Positions 1 to 8,426 of a stretch of DNA of 64,000 nucleotides are shown here, one piece after another. This DNA is from Oleidesulfovibrio sp964593925 (lineage in GTDB: Bacteria > Desulfobacterota > Desulfovibrionia > Desulfovibrionales > Desulfovibrionaceae), in the NCBI GenBank assembly GCA_964593925.1, contig CAZQKM010000001.1:1-64000 (forward strand), in the 5' to 3' direction. Each line of letters starts with the position of its first letter. Position 1 is the stretch's first letter. A program made the translations under genes and the position numbers. A model generated the notes under the pieces. It did not search any database, had not been told where the DNA came from, and saw only the letters and a program-made list of their open reading frames with translations.

Positions 1-405
1 CTCCGGGTCTGTTACCTTACGAATAACCTTTGGAGCCTCCTCTGGCACCTTTTCTACGCTTTCAGTATCTGCGGACGGCCACAAAAAAAATACGACCATG
101 GCCACCACCAGCAACAGCCCTCCCCCCCCGAGGCCCAACTGCACCCTCTTGTCGCCAAGCAGCGCAGCAATACGGGAGCGACGCTCCTCCTCTTGCTCTA
201 GAGGTTGTCCCTCGACCAGATCCGCAGCTAGGTCAATACCGCCGCCTGCGACCTCCTCTTCCTCCTCTTCAAGGAAAGGGGCGTCTTCAAGGTCCAACTC
301 TACCTTTTCGTCGTCTCCTCCCGAAGCAACAGCCCGCAACTCCGCAGTATCTAGCTGCGTCATTTTATTGTCGCCGTCCAAAGAGTCGTCCATAACCCAC
401 AGCAT
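1..405 (-). CDS. fliL: FliL-like flagellar basal-body-associated protein (3' part outside window)
   Basis: Only the first 135 codons are in the window; the frame is open to base 1. The protein starts with an acidic, low-complexity cytoplasmic segment (a run of six Glu near residues 46-51), followed by one hydrophobic membrane segment at about residues 90-109 and the start of a periplasmic part. A single N-terminal membrane segment near the flagellar genes fits FliL, which sits beside the stator and affects motor torque. The acidic N-terminus is longer than in classical FliL. The ATG at 405 has an AAAGG ribosome-binding site six bases upstream; an in-frame ATG at 393 is the alternative. It lies 60 bases downstream of cheY and is probably the next gene of the fliR-to-cheY operon. 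Identity is inferred from topology and position, because the conserved C-terminal domain is not visible. Confidence 0.6.
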   Translation of the reverse strand, partial: MLWVMDDSLDGDNKMTQLDTAELRAVASGGDDEKVELDLEDAPFLEEEEEEVAGGGIDLAADLVEGQPLEQEEERRSRIAALLGDKRVQLGLGGGGLLLVVAMVVFFLWPSADTESVEKVPEEAPKVIRKVTDPE

Positions 406-465
406 GCTATGCCTTTACACCATACCCTTGCACGCACCGCCAAGTCCGACAAACTGTCACGGGCA

Positions 466-846
466 TCAGGGAAAAATCTTGTCGATTTTCTGTTTCATGG
501 TCTCCGCGGTAAACGGCTTGACAATATAATTGGAAACCTTGGCCTGAACTGCCTCAATGATATTTTCCTGCTGAGCTTCAGCCGTGACCATCAAAAAGGG
601 AAGTGAAGCAAATTCTTCACTAGCGCGTACCTTGCGCAAAAGCTCAATGCCGGTCATTTGAGGCATATTCCAGTCAGAAATGACAAAATCAATTCGATCT
701 TTGTTCAGTACTTCCCATGCAGTACTGCCGTCGTCAGCTTCCACCACATTGGTAAAGCCAAGCTGGCGCAAAATATTTTTTATGATTCTACGCATAGTTG
801 AAAAATCATCTACCACTAATACGCGCATGCCCGGATCATACGGCAT
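466..846 (-). CDS. cheY: CheY-type single-domain response regulator
   Basis: A stand-alone receiver domain of 126 residues with no output domain, as expected for CheY, which binds the flagellar switch when phosphorylated. The acidic pocket is D13-D14, the phosphoacceptor is D58 (in SDWNMP), and the switch residues T88, Y107 and K110 (KPF) are all present, so it should be active. The start is fixed by a strong AAGGAGG ribosome-binding site six bases before the ATG. It follows fliA by 25 bases and is clearly co-transcribed with the flagellar export genes. Its cognate kinase is not in the window; CheA is the expected donor. Confidence 0.93.
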   Translation of the reverse strand: MPYDPGMRVLVVDDFSTMRRIIKNILRQLGFTNVVEADDGSTAWEVLNKDRIDFVISDWNMPQMTGIELLRKVRASEEFASLPFLMVTAEAQQENIIEAVQAKVSNYIVKPFTAETMKQKIDKIFP

Positions 847-871
847 ACGTGCCTCCTTATCAGGTTAAAAA

Positions 872-1657
872 TCAGATTCCATATTGAGCATGAAACTGCT
901 TGCGAAGCCTACCGAGAGCCTGAGAATGCAATTGGGAGACCCTGCCCTCAGTAACCCCCATTACCTCGGCAACCTCCCGCATATTCAATTCATCACTATA
1001 ATACAACGATAATACCAACTTCTCCCTTGGTGTCAATTTTTCTATCAGTGAAGCAACCCGCTCCATGAGTTCTTGGGTGGCCGCAAGATAAAAGGGTTCA
1101 CCTCCAAGATATTCTTTACCATCTGCCGCAAAAGTTTCCTGAATTGCATCCAGGCTGATGCAAAGGTGGCTCTGCATTGCTTCAAGCCCCGCGCGCACAT
1201 CTTTTTGCACAAGGCCTGTTGCACGTTGCAATTCTTCTTCTGAAGGACGCTGTCCAGTTTCATGTTCAAAGCGATTTATGGCCTCTTCCAAAAGACGCAC
1301 TTTTTGCCGCAGACTCCGGGGAAACCAATCCAATCTGCGCAACTCGTCCAGCATAGCTCCACGGATACGGTTTTCCGCATATGTATCAAACTTGATACCA
1401 AGCTTGGGCTGAAACTTGCCAAGCGCCTCCACAAGCCCCAGCGTCCCCGCGCTGATAAGCTCGCTGAGCTCAACACTCTTGGGCAGCTTCCCTTTGAGCC
1501 GCAAAGCAAGAAACTTGATCTTGGGCGCGTAGTGCCTGACCACCTGTTCCTGCTCAGCAGGCGCAAAGTCGGGCCATGCAGTATGACCAGACTCCAGCGC
1601 TTCCCACGGGCTACTACCTGAAGAGGAGCTTCTTCCAGAAGAACTTGATATTGCCAT
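872..1657 (-). CDS. fliA: Flagellar sigma factor sigma-28
   Basis: Sigma-70 family member of 261 residues that directs RNA polymerase to late flagellar genes (flagellin, motor, chemotaxis). Region 2 lies at about residues 36-110 with the FDTYAENRIRGAMLDELR stretch typical of FliA, region 3 follows at about 115-180, and a region-4 helix-turn-helix (MREVAEVMGVTEGRVSQL) is at about 228-245. The serine-rich N-terminus (residues 3-16) is not part of the conserved fold. Its start overlaps the end of flhG by 44 bases, implying translational coupling. The flhF-flhG-fliA-cheY order is standard in polarly flagellated bacteria. Confidence 0.95.
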   Translation of the reverse strand: MAISSSSGRSSSSGSSPWEALESGHTAWPDFAPAEQEQVVRHYAPKIKFLALRLKGKLPKSVELSELISAGTLGLVEALGKFQPKLGIKFDTYAENRIRGAMLDELRRLDWFPRSLRQKVRLLEEAINRFEHETGQRPSEEELQRATGLVQKDVRAGLEAMQSHLCISLDAIQETFAADGKEYLGGEPFYLAATQELMERVASLIEKLTPREKLVLSLYYSDELNMREVAEVMGVTEGRVSQLHSQALGRLRKQFHAQYGI

Positions 1658-2426
1658 CTAAGCTCGCCGATACGTCCCATGTTTGCACTGTTTCCGCCAC
1701 CTTGCGCACAGCAAGGCTTACCGGGCTCTGGCTGTTGAGGGCACAAAACGGCCTCTGCTCCACCACTGCCTGCCGCACGCTCTTGTCCCTGGGTAAGAAA
1801 CCCAGCAAGTCCAAAGAGACCCCGCTCAAAAAATGGTCGCAGGCATTGTACAGGCGAGAAAAAACCTCACGCGCAGCCTGTGTGTTCTCTGCCATGTTTA
1901 CCAGTACCTTAAAGTGCTCAACGCCGTGCTGCAACTTCATCACTTTGATCAACGCATAGGCATCAGTGAGCGAGGTCGGCTCTGGAGTCAACACCACAAT
2001 ACGCTCCTGTGCAGCAATATTGAAGTATAATACATTATCGTTGATACCCGCCCCGGTGTCCACTATCAGATAATCCACGCGCTCTTCAAGGATATCCATG
2101 GCTTCCAACAAATCAAGTTTTTGACCTGTAGATAGCGAAAGCATCTCACCCACCCCAGATGATGCAGGCAGGATACTGAACCCGTAGGGTGTCTCACACA
2201 GTATCGTCTCCACATCTACGCCTTCATGGAACAGATGGAAGATATTCATGGATGGGGCAAGGCCCAGCACCACATCAACATTGGCAAGCCCAAGGTCAGC
2301 ATCAAGCAACACCACACGCTTGCCTGCCTGGCTAAGGCAATAGGCCAGGTTCACAGACAGGTTGGTTTTACCCACCCCTCCCTTACCGGAGGTAATGGAA
2401 AAGACCAAAGGAAAATCAGCACCCAT
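1614..2426 (-). CDS. flhG: FlhG/FleN, MinD-like ATPase limiting flagellar number
   Basis: ParA/MinD-family ATPase of 270 residues. It has the deviant Walker A motif TSGKGGVGKT at residues 12-21 with its signature lysine, a second nucleotide motif around LDADLGLANVD (about 41-51), and a switch region near DYLIVDTGAG. In the FlhF/FlhG pair it counteracts FlhF and limits flagella to one or a few. Position between flhF and fliA distinguishes it from cell-division MinD. The ATG at 2426 follows a GGGAG site; an ATG eight bases upstream is useless because TAA follows it directly. Confidence 0.92.
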   Translation of the reverse strand: MGADFPLVFSITSGKGGVGKTNLSVNLAYCLSQAGKRVVLLDADLGLANVDVVLGLAPSMNIFHLFHEGVDVETILCETPYGFSILPASSGVGEMLSLSTGQKLDLLEAMDILEERVDYLIVDTGAGINDNVLYFNIAAQERIVVLTPEPTSLTDAYALIKVMKLQHGVEHFKVLVNMAENTQAAREVFSRLYNACDHFLSGVSLDLLGFLPRDKSVRQAVVEQRPFCALNSQSPVSLAVRKVAETVQTWDVSASLDGNIKFFWKKLLFR

Positions 2427-2492
2427 TTACATATGCTCCCACATGTTTGCCCGCGTCCATGAACACGGCTCACACCCGCTACAGAGGCCAGC

Positions 2493-3584
2493 TCAACGCT
2501 TCACGGAATTATCAGGCAATTCCTGCTTAAACAACAGACGCCAAATCATGGCATGACGGGCTGACACCAACGAATTTTGTAGCCCAGGCCCATAAGAAAG
2601 AGCCGTCACAGGGACTCCAGAGGCCACGGTACCGTTTATCAATGCTCCAAAACTACAGGCTTCATCCAGCTTAGTCCAGATGAGCCCACATAATTTATCA
2701 CATGCATACTGCTGAAAAAAGGCCTGCATCTGGGCTCCACTAAAGAGCGGCGACAACACAAGATGCACGGCGATCCCCTCGCCCGTATCCAACATCTCAA
2801 TGCCTTTTTCTCGCAAACTGTTGCGTAACAGCGCGTCACGTGCGAGCCCCGGCATATCCACCAGTATTATGTCAAACCCCTCTGCCTCACGCGCAAGTGC
2901 AGTAACACCGGAGGGTTCCGCAATATTGCGGTATTCCATTGCGCATAGCTCGGCATAATGACGTAACATCATACGCCCGCTTCCACGCTGACTGTCGGCA
3001 TCAGCCAAGCAGATGCGCGCCTTGGCATTGTTCTGCCGCACCGCAAGGGCCATACGAATGACAGCGCTGGTCTTGCCCACCCCAAAAGGGCCACACAGCA
3101 CATGAGCCTTCTGCTTCCATGTCCCACCAATCCATGGGGCCACAGGCATTAGCCTCGAAAGCGGCTCCAACACCGACACCTCGGCAGAGGCACGCAAACG
3201 CGTATATAATGCCAGCACCACACGGTCATCCACACCCTGGCGACCAAGGTATTCCAATGCCATACGCTGACGTGGAGCCAATTCGTCCAGCCTCAAAGCC
3301 GGCTTCATCAGTGTCATGAGATGCGCTTTTATCTCGTTCCATTCCTGATGCCACTCACCCCAACCCGGTGCACTTCCCCGTACCCGTGCATCGGCCTGCC
3401 CCTGCAAGTCTTTACCTTCTTGGGTCGGGATATCCCGATCCACTCCAGCAGTCATCTCGCACCAAGTAACACCCTGCTCTACATAATCACGCGACGAAAG
3501 AATCACGGCTTCGGAACCGAGTTCCGCCTTGATCATGGCCAGCACGGTCTGGGCACTGGGACCTTTGAAGGCTCTTACCTGCAT
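2493..3584 (-). CDS. flhF: FlhF, SRP-type GTPase for polar flagellum placement
   Basis: SRP-family GTPase of 363 residues with an N-terminal basic/linker part, an N domain and a G domain. The P-loop GPFGVGKT is at residues 165-172, followed by the DADSQRGSG region, DMPG and a TKLDE guanine-specificity motif near residue 306. FlhF recruits the first flagellar parts to the cell pole. The start ATG shares one base with the flhA stop (TAATG), which fixes the start and implies coupling. The DMPG motif replaces the DTAG usual for SRP GTPases, a variation worth noting but still compatible with the fold. Confidence 0.93.
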   Translation of the reverse strand: MQVRAFKGPSAQTVLAMIKAELGSEAVILSSRDYVEQGVTWCEMTAGVDRDIPTQEGKDLQGQADARVRGSAPGWGEWHQEWNEIKAHLMTLMKPALRLDELAPRQRMALEYLGRQGVDDRVVLALYTRLRASAEVSVLEPLSRLMPVAPWIGGTWKQKAHVLCGPFGVGKTSAVIRMALAVRQNNAKARICLADADSQRGSGRMMLRHYAELCAMEYRNIAEPSGVTALAREAEGFDIILVDMPGLARDALLRNSLREKGIEMLDTGEGIAVHLVLSPLFSGAQMQAFFQQYACDKLCGLIWTKLDEACSFGALINGTVASGVPVTALSYGPGLQNSLVSARHAMIWRLLFKQELPDNSVKR

Positions 3585-5698
3585 TAATCAAGCACCACGT
3601 TTGCCACGGCTGTCAGCCGGATATCCGCAGGCACTTCTGCCTGTGAGATGACGGGAATGGCAGGCAAAAAACGCTGGATAAGCTGTGCAAGATGTGGACG
3701 CGCCACGGGCGAAGCGAGCAACACCGGTTGCCCGTCTGTACCCACTGCATCTTCCACCGCGCTATTCACCCGCTGGATGAGTTGATGCGCGCTTCCCGGA
3801 TCAAGGGCCAGATACGCCCCCTGATCTGTCTGGCGGATGGCTTCCTGCAACATTTTTTCCACACCAGAATCCAATGTAACGATGGGCAGTTGCCCCTGGC
3901 TGTCCATGTAAGGCTTAACAATAGTCCGGGCAAGACGTTCGCGCACATATTCTGTCAGGGTATCTGCATTTTTCACACCCGGGCCATAGTCTGCCAACGC
4001 TTCTACAATACTCAGCAAGTCTCGAATAGACACATTCTCGCGCAACAGGTTCTGCAGCACCTTTTGTACCACGCCCAGAGACAGGATGCCAGGTACCAGT
4101 TCTTCCACCGCTTTGGGCGAATGCCTGCCAAGATTATCCAAAAGTCCTTGTACTTCCTGCCTACCAAGAAACGCGCCCAGGTTACGCCTGAATACTTCTG
4201 TCAAATGGGTAGCAATGACTGTTGCCGGATCCACAACAGTATACCCGGCCAGCATGGCTTCCTCTTTCTGCACTTCAGGAATCCACAATGCGGGCAGGTT
4301 GAAAGCAGGTTCACGAGTTTCAATACCCTTAATGCGGTGACGCGCATCGCCTGGATCCATAGCCAGAAAATGATCAATCAAAATTTCCGCCGAAGCAACT
4401 TCATTACCCTTGATCAACAAAGAATACTGCCCAGGTTTAAGTTGCAGGTTATCCCGCAGATGCAGTGAGGGCACCACCACCCCCATGTCCAATGCAAACT
4501 GCCGCCTGATGGACCGAATACGTGACAGCAGGTTGCCGTCCTGCTCTTCATCCACCAAAGGAATAAGCCCATACCCTACTTCAAGCTCCAACACATCCAG
4601 AGGCAGCAGCGCCTGCACTTCTTCCGGACTGTCCAGTGCCCCCGCTCCCGCAGCACTCCTTGCAGCCACGGCCTTTGACGGCGCACCGGTACGCTCGGCC
4701 ACCTGATCACCAGAGCTACTCACAGCCCTGGCCACAAAAAATAACAGGGCAGCAAAAATAATAAAAGGAACAAACGGCATACCCGGCACCAGTGCAAATA
4801 CCACCAGCACGGCGGACACAAGCCTGAGTGCCCGTGCGTTAAACGAAAGCTGACCGATAAATTCCTCACCCATCTTGGCTTCGGATGCAGCCCGTGAAAC
4901 TATTATACCCGCGGATGTGGAAATAATGATGGAAGGAATGGTAGATACCAGCCCGTCACCAATGGTTAGTAACGTATACACGGACATGGCCTCCTGCCAT
5001 GCCATGTCTTTTTGCAGCACGCCGATCAAAATACCGCCGATAATATTTACCAGCGTAATAAACATCCCTGCATTGACATCTCCCTGTACAAACTTTCCCG
5101 CACCGTCCATGGCACCATAAAAATCTGCCTCCTTGCGTACATTTTCACGACGCCTGGTGGCCTCTGTCTCGTCAATTAGACCCGCGTTGAGATCAGCCTC
5201 TATGGCCATCTGCTTACCGGGCATGGCATCCAACGTAAACCTGGCAGCAACCTCTGCAATACGTGTGGTACCACTGGTAATTACCATCTTGTTAAGAATA
5301 AACAGAATAAGAAACACAACAATGCCAATGAGGTAGCTGCCACCCACCACAAACTCGCCAAATGACCGGATGACGCTACCTGCCGCATCCGGACCCTGAT
5401 CTCCATATAACAAAATCAGCCTTGTGGTGGCCACATTCAAGGCCAGGCGTAACAAGGTGGTAACCAGCAACAATGAAGGAAAAATGGAAAACTCTAACGG
5501 CGAGAGCATGAACATGGTAGTGACCAGCACCAGTAATGCCAGAGAAATGCTCAGCGAGAGCATAATATCCATTAATAGCGTGGGCAGAGGAACAAGCATA
5601 ACGAACAAGATCACTACCACGCCACCGGCAAGTAATATGTCACCGTGCTTGGAAAAACGCTCGTAATTTATCCGGGGTGCTGCGCCAACGTCTGCCAT
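3584..5698 (-). CDS. flhA: FlhA, flagellar type III export gate protein
   Basis: At 704 residues this matches the usual FlhA length. The N-terminal half has about eight membrane segments within residues 20-330, with the conserved loop between them (ATRRRENVRKEADFYGAMDG region). The C-terminal half is a soluble cytoplasmic domain that forms the export ring and docks chaperone-substrate complexes. It lies between flhB and flhF in the same operon and overlaps flhF by one base. No truncation or frameshift is seen. Confidence 0.97.
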   Translation of the reverse strand: MADVGAAPRINYERFSKHGDILLAGGVVVILFVMLVPLPTLLMDIMLSLSISLALLVLVTTMFMLSPLEFSIFPSLLLVTTLLRLALNVATTRLILLYGDQGPDAAGSVIRSFGEFVVGGSYLIGIVVFLILFILNKMVITSGTTRIAEVAARFTLDAMPGKQMAIEADLNAGLIDETEATRRRENVRKEADFYGAMDGAGKFVQGDVNAGMFITLVNIIGGILIGVLQKDMAWQEAMSVYTLLTIGDGLVSTIPSIIISTSAGIIVSRAASEAKMGEEFIGQLSFNARALRLVSAVLVVFALVPGMPFVPFIIFAALLFFVARAVSSSGDQVAERTGAPSKAVAARSAAGAGALDSPEEVQALLPLDVLELEVGYGLIPLVDEEQDGNLLSRIRSIRRQFALDMGVVVPSLHLRDNLQLKPGQYSLLIKGNEVASAEILIDHFLAMDPGDARHRIKGIETREPAFNLPALWIPEVQKEEAMLAGYTVVDPATVIATHLTEVFRRNLGAFLGRQEVQGLLDNLGRHSPKAVEELVPGILSLGVVQKVLQNLLRENVSIRDLLSIVEALADYGPGVKNADTLTEYVRERLARTIVKPYMDSQGQLPIVTLDSGVEKMLQEAIRQTDQGAYLALDPGSAHQLIQRVNSAVEDAVGTDGQPVLLASPVARPHLAQLIQRFLPAIPVISQAEVPADIRLTAVANVVLD

Positions 5699-5719
5699 AA
5701 TCTTGACACTCCGTACTTT

Positions 5720-6793
5720 TTATTCACCTTGCGGGCGAGCCTTAAATTTCATCAATGTTGCCAGCAGGGAAGCCACAGCCTGGTAGAGTTCTTCAGGAAT
5801 CGTGTCTCCCACCTCTACCTGCTTATACAAAGCTCGTGCCAGTGGCACATTTTCACGAATAGGTATACCATGTTCGCGTGCTACCTCTTTGATGCGTTCT
5901 GCAAGATGATCCACGCCCTTGGCCAGCACCACTGGTGCAGGAGCCAAGACAACATCATACCGCAACGCCACAGCAAAGTGTGTGGGGTTTGTAACTACCA
6001 CGTCAGCTTTGGGTACATCTTCCAGCATACGCCTGGCCATGACTTCCATCATTTTTTGCCGCTGGCGGGATTTCATGACCGGATCACCTTCAGCCTGCTT
6101 GCGTTCGTCCTTCACCTCGTCCTTGGTCATTTTCAAATTTTCTTCGTACTCCCAGCGCGAATACCAAAGGTCGGCAGCGGCAATAACCAGCATGGGCAGC
6201 ATGGTATACTGTACCACGGTAAAACCTGTCTCAAGCATATACGCACCTATGCCCGCTGGAGTGGCATAAAACAGCGGCAAAAAATTGTGCATCTCATTGG
6301 TAATCACGATGTAAGGCGCAATACCGATAACCGCTGCCATAAGTATGCTTTTACCCAGCCGGATAAATGTCTGGGGCGAAAAAAATATTCTTTTCAATCC
6401 TTTAATGATATTAAACTTGCTGAGCTTAGGTTTAAACACCTTTGTGGTCCACAGCTTGCCCACCTGCATGCGCAATACAATAATAGCCACCAGTGCAAGA
6501 AAAAACATTATGGGCAATAAAATGGCAGCAAGCTTTGCCGCAATCCATAGTACAATATCATAAATACCTTGGGGTGTTGCCTCAAGAAGCACGGCATTTC
6601 CCATAAAATACGTAAATATCGTAGAAAGTTGCTTAACAATATACTCCATGTACACATACAATCCCACCACGCCGGCCATAGTCACAAATGTTTTTGATAC
6701 TTCTTGTGACTTGGGTACATTACCGTCCCTGCGTGCCTTATTCCGCCGTTTTGGCGTGGCCTGTTCGGTTCTGCTCGGATCTTTCTGTGCCAT
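5720..6793 (-). CDS. flhB: FlhB, export substrate-specificity switch protein
   Basis: Protein of 357 residues with four hydrophobic segments between about residues 30 and 215 and a cytoplasmic C-terminal domain. The autocleavage motif N269-P270-T271-H272 is intact; in this family, cleavage between N and P switches export from hook to filament proteins. The N-terminus (TEQATPKRRNKAR) is the standard FlhB signature. It lies 21 bases upstream of flhA and nine bases downstream of fliR. Confidence 0.97.
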   Translation of the reverse strand: MAQKDPSRTEQATPKRRNKARRDGNVPKSQEVSKTFVTMAGVVGLYVYMEYIVKQLSTIFTYFMGNAVLLEATPQGIYDIVLWIAAKLAAILLPIMFFLALVAIIVLRMQVGKLWTTKVFKPKLSKFNIIKGLKRIFFSPQTFIRLGKSILMAAVIGIAPYIVITNEMHNFLPLFYATPAGIGAYMLETGFTVVQYTMLPMLVIAAADLWYSRWEYEENLKMTKDEVKDERKQAEGDPVMKSRQRQKMMEVMARRMLEDVPKADVVVTNPTHFAVALRYDVVLAPAPVVLAKGVDHLAERIKEVAREHGIPIRENVPLARALYKQVEVGDTIPEELYQAVASLLATLMKFKARPQGE

Positions 6794-6802
6794 GACGCCC
6801 CC

Positions 6803-7588
6803 TTAGAGCGGTCCCGTCATTTTGAGCATGTTGTTCATCATGGGACCAAGGCCAATAATAAACTCCTGAACCTGATGCCGCATGACTACAAACAGCAACC
6901 CCATAAACAAAAAGCCCACAGCAATCTTGAGTGGAAAGCCAATCATCAACAGATTCATCTGTGGCGCAGCGCGCCCCATAAGTGCCAAGGCAAGCTCAAC
7001 CAAAAAAAGAGCTGCCATAACTGGCGCAGCAATACGCACAGCCATTACAAACATGTTACCGGAAAGCGCCAGCATGGTATGCAGCGAGGCCGCTCCCAAC
7101 ATTATTCCCCCTGGAGGAATAAGCTGAAAACTGCCTGCCAAGCCACTCAGCATAACCAAGTGGCCGTCAAGGGTTAAAAAAATCAACAGGCTGACCATAT
7201 ACATAAAATGCGAGTTAATACTTGATGAAGCACCAGAAAGCGGGTCTGCCACGCTCACCATGGTAAAACCCATCTGAAAACCCAAAAGCTCTCCTCCTGT
7301 CTGGATACCCGCAAAAAAGAAACGGACCAGCAAGCCCAGCATAAGCCCCATAACCCCCTCACTCAGCAACATGAGGCCTATGGAGAATGGATGCCCCGGC
7401 ATCAGATGAGCAGGAAACGACAAATGCGGCCAAAGCGCCAGTGAGACGACCAGGCAAATGGCTGCTTTAACCCTGGCCGGGGCAGAACTGCCCCCAAACA
7501 TGGGTAGCATGAACATCACAAGACTGATGCGCATAAGAGTCAGCAAAAAGCTGAGAAAGGATGCTTCATCAAAATTAAAAATATTCAT
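6803..7588 (-). CDS. fliR: FliR, export gate membrane protein
   Basis: A polytopic protein of 261 residues from the ATG at 7588. Six or so hydrophobic segments and the QMGFTMVSVADPLSG region typical of FliR are present. A longer reading from a TTG at 7639 exists, but the N-terminus beginning MNIFNFDEASFLSF aligns better with the family, so 7588 was chosen. No good ribosome-binding site precedes it. It is the first gene of the minus-strand flagellar operon. A sigma-54-like sequence lies only 12 bases upstream (see findings). Confidence 0.92.
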   Translation of the reverse strand: MNIFNFDEASFLSFLLTLMRISLVMFMLPMFGGSSAPARVKAAICLVVSLALWPHLSFPAHLMPGHPFSIGLMLLSEGVMGLMLGLLVRFFFAGIQTGGELLGFQMGFTMVSVADPLSGASSSINSHFMYMVSLLIFLTLDGHLVMLSGLAGSFQLIPPGGIMLGAASLHTMLALSGNMFVMAVRIAAPVMAALFLVELALALMGRAAPQMNLLMIGFPLKIAVGFLFMGLLFVVMRHQVQEFIIGLGPMMNNMLKMTGPL

Positions 7589-7808
7589 GACTGGTATGAA
7601 GCAAAAAACAGGCCACTGCACATCCTCATATGCAGTCAATTATCCCGGTAAGATACGGATATCATGGCCCATGAGACATAAAAAACGTCTCTCGCACAGG
7701 CCCCCCTGATGTCAGAGTTTCGACATCCCGATAAAATGCCTTATGCAAGAGCTTGCAAATCATCTGTGTTTCTGGCAGTGCCTCAAAAAAACCGCTCACG
7801 GAGGCTCT

Positions 7809-8426
7809 ATGGATTTTTTACCCATCACACGCGCGCTACTCAGCGTGACCGACAAAAGTGGACTGACGGAGTTTGCCGCGTTTCTTGTAGAAAACGGCGT
7901 AGAGCTGATTTCCACTGGCGGTACATGGCGTATGCTCTCCCAAGCGGGGCTTCCTGTAACTCCGGTAAGCGAAGTAACAGGATTTCCAGAGATCATGGGG
8001 GGAAGGGTAAAAACTCTGCACCCCCATATCCATGGGGGCATTCTGGCTGACAAGGACAACCCCGAACATCTCGCAGCTCTAAAAGGACTGGGTATCCGTA
8101 CCCTGGATCTGGTTTGTGTGAATTTGTACAATTTTTCCGATGCTGCGGCACGTGGCCTTGACCTACGCCGTGCCGTAGAAGAAATAGATATTGGCGGCCC
8201 CTGTATGCTGCGCGCTACAGCCAAAAATTTTCACTCCATGCTGGTTCTGCCCGACCCTGCGGACTACCCAGCAGCCATGCGGGAACTACAGCGCAATAAT
8301 ATGTGCGTCGGCCTTGAGTTGCGTCGCTCCATGGCAATGAAAACATTCCATGCGACAGCCACCTATGACGCCATGATCGCAACGTATCTCGGCACCGACA
8401 CGCCCGCACAGGGAGACCAGTCATAG
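7809..8426 (+). CDS. IMP cyclohydrolase (stand-alone MGS-like domain of PurH)
   Basis: Protein of 205 residues corresponding only to the N-terminal IMP cyclohydrolase half of bifunctional PurH. The start of the family is clear (ALLSVTDKSGL), as are STGGT, the GGRVKTLHPHIHGGIL core and the DIGGPCMLRA motif. It closes the inosine ring in the last step of purine synthesis. The AICAR formyltransferase half is absent, so that step must be encoded elsewhere. The start at 7809 has GGAGG a few bases upstream; a longer in-frame reading from 7743 has no such site. The stop codon overlaps the probable start of hflX, so the two are likely co-translated. Confidence 0.9.
   Translation: MDFLPITRALLSVTDKSGLTEFAAFLVENGVELISTGGTWRMLSQAGLPVTPVSEVTGFPEIMGGRVKTLHPHIHGGILADKDNPEHLAALKGLGIRTLDLVCVNLYNFSDAAARGLDLRRAVEEIDIGGPCMLRATAKNFHSMLVLPDPADYPAAMRELQRNNMCVGLELRRSMAMKTFHATATYDAMIATYLGTDTPAQGDQS

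Noticed and set aside
3692..4468. A 258-codon frame on the plus strand inside flhA
   Set aside because: It lies entirely antisense to a strongly conserved gene, has no family resemblance and no ribosome-binding site. It is a shadow of flhA codon bias.
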